From Cocos nucifera (Eukaryota; Streptophyta; Magnoliopsida; Arecales; Arecaceae): a stretch of 64,000 nt of DNA. Location of the stretch: the NCBI GenBank assembly GCA_006176705.1, contig QRFJ01000377.1, positions 1-64,000 of the forward strand, in the 5' to 3' direction. Position numbers and translations under genes: made by a program. The notes beneath the pieces are model-generated. The model ran no database searches, was not told where the DNA came from, and saw only the letters and a list, made by a program, of their open reading frames with translations. Below are positions 57,679 through 64,000 of the stretch, in pieces. Numbering within the stretch: the stretch's first letter is position 1; each line of letters starts with the position of its first letter.

Positions 57679-58764
57679 AAATTAATTTTAAAAAAATATT
57701 CATTTAAACCTAATTAAAAGCCTCATGATAAGATTAAAAATCTTAACTGCTTAGAGCATGCATCATATTAGTTTTATTTTTATCTTTATTTTTATTTTTA
57801 TTTTTTTTGGTGATTGCTGGAGGCAAGGTAAGCCTTTCAAAATACAATTAGTTACATGCATCTAGTTTAAATTGCATAGAACCCTTTGATTGAATTTTTT
57901 TTTTGCATATCATATTAAATCAAATTAAGGGCAATACCCAATTAAATAAGATAAGGTGGGGATTTGATCACCCTTCCTTAGCCCACAAACAACCAACCAA
58001 CATCCTGCATTGACCTAAACCTTTAAATTAAAATCAATTAGACATCAACCCTAGGAACTCGAGCTCAATAGGATAAGGAATCCTAAGAGTTGAACCTGGT
58101 TAGGATAAGTCAATTTGACTGGTGTCTAGGAAAGTGGTTCAGGGACGACTGGGCCCGAAGGAAGGTGGTTTCTAATTGGTTCCGTTCGCTTACCTGGCCA
58201 AGCATAATTGGTGTCTAAGGCAAGCAACGGGGGGACTCCCACCGACCTTACACTTACCTGGCTAGTTGATTGGCTAATCCTACACTTGGAGGGCTTGAAG
58301 GTGACCTTGGCAGTTAGGAGCTGTCTAGATCTAGGATAACCCTTAGTCAGGATTGATTGACCAACTTGATTGCTAACCAACATCAAACCTAATTAAACTT
58401 AATTCTTCTCTCTCTTCTTAGTTCTAGGACTCCTTAGGACCTCTTCTTTAGAACTCTTCTTTCTTTCTTCTTCTTACTCCTCTAAAAATAAAATAAAAAT
58501 AAAATAAAATAAAAATTAAACTAACTAAAAATTAATAATTAAATTAAATTAAATTAAATTAAAATTAATAAATAAAAATAATTAAAAAAAATTAATTTTT
58601 AATATAATAAAATAATAATAATAATAATAAAATAAAAAAAAATATTCTAAAAATTTTTAAACCATACATTAGGGTTACACTAATACATGCATGGTAGGAA
58701 ATCACTTTTTCTGATTTAGTTGAACTTAATTGAATGGTTGATTCACATTAAACATAATAATCAA
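57476..58764 (+). other. E6 leader with copia-type leader module
   Basis: 1.3 kb, AT-rich at both ends, no coding frame. Positions 58119-58270 carry the module found in the leaders of the copia elements C1, C2 and C3: TGGTGTCTAGG... TCTAATTGGTTCC... CTTACCTGGCC... TGGTGTCTAAGGCAAGC... GACTCCCACCGACC... CACTTACCTGGC. A simple AAATT/AATAAT-rich stretch at 58485-58660 follows. Confidence 0.7.
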
Positions 58765-59307
58765 ATGGCTAATCTGAACCTAATAGTCCAAAAATTAGGT
58801 AAAGTTGACCTTCTTGCTCAGAAAATAGATCAACTCCTAACCCTAGGTCAACAATCTCCTGCATAATTCACATCATCTTCTAATTATCAGGAAAATTATT
58901 CAATCTGTGCTAGTCCAACCCATCATGTAAGTGAATGTCCTATGACTGCACAATTTCCATATTTTATCCAAGAACAAGTTCAAGCTACTCAAGGATACTC
59001 CAAATTGATTAATGACCCATTTTCAAATTCATATAATTCAGATTGGAGTAACTTTAATTTTTCTTGGACATCCCAACAGACTCAGGCTCAGACCCAAATT
59101 TCACTTGAGCAAAATTATCAAAATTATGCCTATAATAATGGTCAGCCTAGTCAGTTTAACCAGCCATCATATTATAATCAGCCTTCATACCCACCTCCTC
59201 AACAGACCAATCTAGCTGATGATAGATTTAACCAACTTCAACAATTAATTCTAACTCAACAGCAATCTATCGCCAGACTAGAAGCTCAAATAGGATCAAT
59301 TAGTTGA
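58765..59307 (+). pseudogene. E6 gag-like frame, truncated
   Basis: ATG at 58765 (MANLNLIVQKLGKVDLLAQKIDQLL) with one in-frame TAA at 58864-58866; the same frame runs on to 59307. It contains CASPTHHVSEC, a zinc knuckle with its first Cys replaced by Tyr. It then has NDPFSNSYNSDWSNFNFSW, matching NNPYSNTYNQGWRQHPNFSW in the E1 gag linker, and a Q-rich tail ending RLEAQIGSIS. The capsid domain is missing. It thus corresponds to the nucleocapsid/linker part of Gag only. Confidence 0.75.
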
Positions 59308-59314
59308 GTCTAAC

Positions 59315-60037
59315 ATGAGGAGAGAACTAGATCAACTACCAAACCTACCAATTTCAAACAACCCACCTAATGACCACCAACCACCTGGATTAAATTATCA
59401 ATCTAATGTTTCATCTAAGAATCTCCAATTTGAGAATACCAAAGTAATTTCTGAACTTAAAAGCTATAGGATTCTTATGGACCCATACCAAGACCAGGTG
59501 AGAGAGGCTAGTACTGATGCTAGCCAAAATGAAAATTTAGAAAAACTGGTTAGTACTGAGACTAACCACATAGAAGAACTCGAGCCAAGAATTAGTACTG
59601 ATTCTAGTTCTAGTTTAAATGAGATAGAAATAGGAAAAAAGAGAATAGATGATTTACCCGAGACTTATAAACCTAATGTCCTATTCCCTTCAACCCTAGA
59701 AGCTGGTTCTTCTTATAAAAATCAAAAGACATGTAATAAAATGTCAATGGAGTTGTTTAAGCAGGATCACATTAATTTACCTCCAGAATTAAAACTACCT
59801 TTAGTCACCATTCCAGCATTCATTGAATCAAACTTAACTCCTAAAACTCCATTCATGAGCATTTTAGAAGAACAAATAGGAGTAATTCTTAATAAACATG
59901 GGTCTGAGAATGGAATCACAAATTATATCCCTAAAATTAATAATGAATATATCAATAATGGAATTATAAATCAACTTTCTAAGATTGACAATCCAAAATC
60001 ATTGGAATTTATCAATCCAATATTCGACGCAGGATAG
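59315..60037 (+). CDS. E6 unrecognised 240-aa frame
   Basis: Open 240-codon frame directly after the gag-like frame, shifted by one. It is probably the continuation of the same polypeptide: read upstream, its frame joins DQLVESNMRRELDQLP to the end of the gag-like frame across a small indel near 59295. Composition is N/S/P/E-rich with acidic repeats (ISTDSSSSLNEIE) and a C-terminal NNGIINQLSKIDNPKS. I see no zinc knuckle, protease DTG, membrane segment or signal peptide. It could be a fast-evolving Gag C-terminus or an element-specific protein; no function can be assigned. Confidence 0.6.
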   Translation: MRRELDQLPNLPISNNPPNDHQPPGLNYQSNVSSKNLQFENTKVISELKSYRILMDPYQDQVREASTDASQNENLEKLVSTETNHIEELEPRISTDSSSSLNEIEIGKKRIDDLPETYKPNVLFPSTLEAGSSYKNQKTCNKMSMELFKQDHINLPPELKLPLVTIPAFIESNLTPKTPFMSILEEQIGVILNKHGSENGITNYIPKINNEYINNGIINQLSKIDNPKSLEFINPIFDAG

Positions 60038-60049
60038 TGAGCTGCATTG

Positions 60050-60098
60050 TGTCTGGCTAAAGACGGTAAACTTAGCGCTTGTTGGAAGGCAACCCAAT
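60050..60098 (+). other. Conserved post-gag motif of E6
   Basis: GTCTGGCTAAAGACGGTAAA followed by a short hairpin-capable segment, TTGG-AAGGCAA-CCCAA. The first half recurs in E1 at 4183-4206. From memory, similar wording occurs after the coding region of many plant gypsy elements. Confidence 0.55.
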
Positions 60099-60639
60099 AT
60101 TTAGTTTTTATCTAATTTATCTTTTTAGTTTATTTTTTTTTTAGGATAATTTGAATAAGTTGGAGGGAGAGCTCAAATTTATAAAGGCATGTGCTGGACC
60201 AAAAAAAAAAAAAAATACTGAGTTAGGTGTATTCTTCCATGTTTTTTTATTACATCCTTTATTTTTTCTTCTCCATTGAGGACAATGTCGATTAAGTTGG
60301 GGGAGAGAAAAATAAAAAAAAATTTAAAATTTTAAGTCCTCGAAAAAGTTAGTATTTAGTATTTAGACACCTGATTATGCTTAAGAATCGAATTAAACTA
60401 AGCATTTTTAAAAGAAAATTGATGCATAGATCAGAGAATCTATGAGATATTGAGGAATCAAGTATTAAGAAAATTCAATAAAGAGTTAAGTCCAGAACAT
60501 AAAAATTTTTTTTCTTGGAGCATTTCTAATTATTTCTACTAGCATCAAAGAAAAGTCTACTTTTTATAGGCTTGTGTAGGGTAACTATACATTTCTTCAT
60601 ATAAAAATTTATTTTAATAAAATAGTTTTCAAGTACTTC

Positions 60640-60888
60640 TCACTGAGTAACCGGGCCTCTTTGCCTAAGCAAGCATTGAGTTTCGCGTCAAAAGGATGGG
60701 AAGGGCAAAGAAGCTCGTTGTAAAGCTAGTTCTTAACTCGTAGCCTATTTGATTCGAGCTAGTAAGCCCGAGGGGTATTCTATACCTAGTGCCCTAAAGC
60801 CAACTGGTTTGGGAGTCATTGGCCCAAGACTCGCTACATGGATCAAATAGAAAGCTTAAGGAGTTAAGACACTCAATAGTGGTACAAC

Positions 60889-60928
<40 letters not shown>

Positions 60929-61005
60929 TGGTTTCCCACCGAGTAATCGGGTCCCGTTGCCTAAGTAAGCAATGATATTCACATCAAAAAGTGGGCAATG
61001 TAAAA
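60640..61005 (+). repeat. E6 3' noncoding duplicated motif and A-tract
   Basis: GAGTAACCGGGCCTCTTTGC (near 60644) and GAGTAATCGGGTCCCGTTGC (near 60939) begin two diverged direct copies of a 60-70 base segment. An A-run of about 35 bases at about 60891-60925 lies between them. E1 has one such segment near 4808 and an A-run at 4891-4914. Confidence 0.7.
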
Positions 61006-61293
61006 ATAAAAATTAATAAATGAAGGATGGAAGTAGCAATACACCTTGCCTATATGAAAGTTTAGACAAATCAGAGATAAAGGTAGGATAATTTAGAAAA
61101 AGTTCTAAAAAATTTAATGTTCTTTACTTAATTTTTCTATTGATAAGTATTAATACCCCAATGATATGTCTCATTTAAGCTCTACTGAATATCAATGGCC
61201 ATTTTGAAAATTGCTTAGGTAAAATTCGAAACTCTAAAGTTAAAAGGTATTTAAAACTAAATTCTTTCTTTACTCGAGGACGAGCAAAGCTTA

Positions 61294-61305
61294 AGTTGGG
61301 GGGTG
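61294..61305 (+). other. E6 polypurine tract
   Basis: AGTTGGGGGGTG directly before TGATAAG, identical to E1 at this place. Confidence 0.88.
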
Positions 61306-63034
61306 TGATAAGCATCATAAATTTCACCAATAAAAGTATTAATTTATTAATTAATTTATATTAATTTTTAAAGAATTATTAATCAATTTATATATAATTT
61401 TTAAAAAATTCATATTTTTATTAATTTAAAAAATTAATTAAAAAATAATAAAAAATAATAAAAATTAAAAAATAAAATTTTATTATCAATAGAAAGAGCT
61501 CATTTTTTTGATCACAACGAAATAAATTTCAAGTAAAACGGAGCTAAAATGGAAAAGATATGAATTTTTAAAAATATAAAATAAATAAAAATTAAATAAA
61601 AAAGAAAACGGCTCAGCCGGCTCCGCAAGCCGAGCCACCAAGCCAAGCCGAGCCACCAAGCCAAGCCAAGCCATCAAAGCTGACTCAGCCATTGAAGCCA
61701 TCAGCCGGTCCACGATCCAGGCGTGGACCGCCAGCTCAGCAAAATCCGGCGAATCAGAGCTTGCCACGTGGTGGACCTAGACCCCTAAAGGGTCTACAGA
61801 AATTTATCGCGGCTCACAAGGGTAATTTAGTCTTTTTTGCTTGGCAACAGAAGCGCTGATTGGCTGCGGTGTGTGGTGCGGCCGGTCCTACGCGGTCCAT
61901 GGGAACAGTGATTGCGCGATCGGACGGATGTGGTTGATTTGCGGTTCAGGATCGGACGGATCAGCATGGTTTTTCCGATTGCTATTCAGATTTCACATGG
62001 ATCACCATCGGATGGTAGCGCTCGATCCAGGCAATCGATCCGACGGTCCAGAAATGCTCCCGACGGTGATCAAACTCTCGAAGCGCATGATTTGCGGCCA
62101 GATTTCCTCCATCAAGCGCGATCCAACGGCCAGAAATTTAATCCGACCCGATCTGGGCTGATCTGCATCCGATTTTGATGATTTTTGGACCGTTGGATTC
62201 CTATTGAACGGCTGGATTTTATCAAATTTATCAGAGATTATCAGAGCTATTTTAATTTCATTTTATTCAGATTTTGATGATTACTATTTTGATTCAAATT
62301 TTATCAGATTTTACCAAATTTAAATTTCTTTGTTATTTTTATTCAAATTTTTTCAGATTTTTATGATTACAAAGGCTATTAGTCCCATATTGCCTTTAGA
62401 AAAAAATATCCAGCCCTCCTAGCACTATAAAAAGGACCCTAGGCCTTCAGAAATCAACATCTCCGATCAAGGTGAAGCTTTGGTATAGGGCGAAGCTAGG
62501 CTATGGGTTAAAGGCTGCTTCGAAGCAATGGGTGCCGAGAAGAAGAGCCGAGCTTCTACACCATCTTTCTGCCAATGCCGATCCAAGATCAGAGATCAGG
62601 CTATTTTATTTTATTATCTTTTTTTTTTAAATTTTATGTATTTAAATTTTAAAATTTTAATTAATAAAAATTTTATTTTTGTATTTTAATTTCTTGCTTT
62701 TTATTTTTATTGTAATTTAATTTTTGCACTTTAATTATTACTTTTTATTTTATTGCAAGTAGATGCTAAGATCTAACTAATAGATCTTAGTACCAAATTT
62801 AAATTTCTGCATCTTTTAATTTTTATTTTTAATTTTTCGACTTCACTCCTAATTCTAGAAACTCAAATTCTTTTCTTCTTTTCTTTTCAAAAATCAAAGA
62901 TTTCAAATCTAAAAATACTACCTTCCCTGTGGATTCGACCCGACTCACCGCTATCTACGCATTTTTAATTATTTTAAGAAGTCGGATTAAACTGATAAAC
63001 ACGGTGTCTTAACGACAACATCGCATTCCTATCA
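61306..63034 (+). repeat. E6 3' LTR
   Basis: 1729 bp, matching the 5' LTR with some changes. The AGCCAAGCC array is longer (about 61625-61680). A segment of roughly 90 bases around 62255-62365 is a tandem duplication of the GATTTTGATGATTAC region. It is followed by GTAGC. Confidence 0.93.
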
Positions 63035-63039
63035 GTAGC

Positions 63040-64000
63040 CTCTACCTCCAATTTGAGAAATTATCTTAATTCCTTAGTGGATACTAGAATCCACATATAC
63101 TGCACACGAGCTCAATTTTGATTGGCCAATCCATGTACATCTAAGGGTAGATTCATAATCAATTATTTTTTTAAATAATTTTTAGTAATTAAATTTTTAT
63201 CCCAGTCCCTAATCAGTAGACTTTGGCCTCCATCGAAAAGATCTGATTAGGTCCAACCATTAATATGACCATACTTGGTCTATTAAATCAATGAATGATT
63301 AGGCTAAATTTTGATTAGTGGACCTAACCACCATTTAGAAAGATGCAGCCAAGAAATCATATAATGAATAATAATTCCATTAGTCGATAAGCACCAAACT
63401 TTTGGGCCTCCAATGATTATCCAACTAATGAATCCATTATCATCCACTTAATGGGAGGCTATGATCTAGTTATTACAATAACTATTATATTTTAGGGATC
63501 TAATAATTTTAAAAAATTTAATTTTTAAAGAAGAGGGAAGGTTAGATGAACCAACTTGTCATGATCCTTCCACTGACTTCACCAAGTCAGCTTAAGGAAG
63601 ACCATTAATAAGCTGGTTTAGAAGCACCTAAATTAGTCACACTGATTTATCTAACTGACATGGGTCAGCTCAAATAGTCAAGTGATCTGATTAAAATATA
63701 ATCTCACCAAGAAACCAGGTAAGTTCGATCAGTGGGAGGGTCTACTAAAGCTTGCCTTGGACACCATCAGAAATAGTCAGATAAGAGGACTGCCAATTAA
63801 AGACCACCGATCTGGTTTATCTTAGACACCAACTGATTTAATTAGTCTTAATTAGATTAATGTAATAGTTTGTGCTAGACCATGAAGCCAAGAATCAAGT
63901 CCATCCTGGGTCTCGATAAAGACATGGACTTGACCAACTACAACTATTGTAATTGATCTAAAGAATCATTGACCTAATCTAAGACAATAATTGATTAGAT
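63040..64000 (-). other. C3 untranslated leader, right part
   Basis: It continues the C3 leader beyond E6. The shared leader module is at 63714-63833 on the minus strand (TTGGTGTCTAAG, TTTAATTGG, TGGTGTCCAAGGCAAGC, CCCTCCCACTGATC, ACTTACCTGGTT). No coding frame. The primer site and 5' LTR are expected to the right of the window. Confidence 0.65.

Larger units (their letters stand above)
55810..63034 (+). mobile_element. E6: non-autonomous gypsy-type LTR element with gag-like and unknown frames
   Basis: 7225 bp, perfect target-site duplication GTAGC at 55805-55809 and 63035-63039. LTRs 55810-57451 and 61306-63034. Intact tRNA-Asp primer site, polypurine tract identical to that of E1, and an internal region of only 3.85 kb with no protease, RT or integrase. 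It inserted into the leader of C3. Relationship to E1: same primer site, same PPT/LTR start and shared 3' motifs, but LTR bodies are only distantly similar. It must borrow enzymes from an unseen autonomous relative. Confidence 0.92.
38072..64000 (-). mobile_element. C3: old Ty1/copia (Angela-like) retrotransposon, extends beyond the window
   Basis: Minus strand: 3' LTR (38072-40530), pol pieces 40544-42531, then pol/gag pieces 53711-55736, then leader to 64000. The 5' LTR is off the right edge. C4 (42532-53710) splits its integrase and E6 (55810-63034) splits its leader. Each is bounded by a 5-bp duplication, so the order of insertion is certain. It inserted into the N-terminal part of the MULE transposase; the flanking pentamer GAGGT (38067-38071) should recur beyond the window. 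Every domain has multiple lesions. Confidence 0.87.

Noticed and set aside
1..64000. A host gene, defence system or biosynthetic cluster hidden between elements
   Set aside because: After assigning all elements, the only stretch not explained is about 25715-26189, which has no coding frame. Gene-like exons with splice sites and plant-protein domains were not seen.

Overview
The window looks like intergenic heterochromatin from a flowering plant. I find no host gene, tRNA or rRNA gene. Essentially all 64 kb is explained by nested plant transposable elements: Ty1/copia and Ty3/gypsy LTR retrotransposons, plus the remnant of a Mutator-like (MULE) DNA transposon. The sequence is AT-rich and full of families typical of large angiosperm genomes (Athila-type gag, Angela-like and Tork-like copia). 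A monocot such as a palm is only a guess; the species cannot be read from the sequence. Element labels used below are mine.

Left block (1-25714). E1 (1-7054, +) is a young, gag-protease-only gypsy element whose 5' LTR is cut by the window edge. It sits inside an Angela-like LTR (A0, 7055-8823, -), which itself sits in the 5' LTR of a decayed copia element, C1 (8824-25714, +). C1 is also interrupted by a 1.9 kb solo-LTR-like insert in its integrase (S1, 12106-14006). A second, older copy of the E1 family (E2, 17006-24350, -) lies in its 3' LTR, with a perfect GTTAG target-site duplication.

Middle block (25715-38071). A MULE transposase on the minus strand is split in mid-frame by C2 (26325-36721, -; TSD ACAAT). 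C2 is the best-preserved copia element, with 2.3 kb Angela-like LTRs, a tRNA-Met primer site, and nearly complete gag, protease, integrase, RT and RNase H.

Right block (38072-64000). C3 (-) is an old Angela-like copia element that runs off the right edge. Its integrase is split by C4 (42532-53710, -, Tork-like; TSD TGAAA). The gag of C4 is in turn split by C5 (47037-52591, +, Tork-like). The C3 leader is split by E6 (55810-63034, +; TSD GTAGC), a gypsy-type element carrying only a short gag-like region and an unrecognised 240-aa frame. The nest is therefore four levels deep here: MULE, C3, C4, C5.

No gene set acts together as a host pathway. What stands out is cis-acting structure. One leader module is shared by three copia elements and the gypsy element E6. 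The non-autonomous families E1/E2 and E6 have the same primer site, polypurine tract, LTR start and 3' motifs. The Tork-like LTRs carry repeats with a 21-bp period, and the C2 LTRs carry a dense W-box cluster. A hairpin straddles the polypurine-tract/LTR junction in three copia families. All alignments were made by eye, so identities are qualitative.
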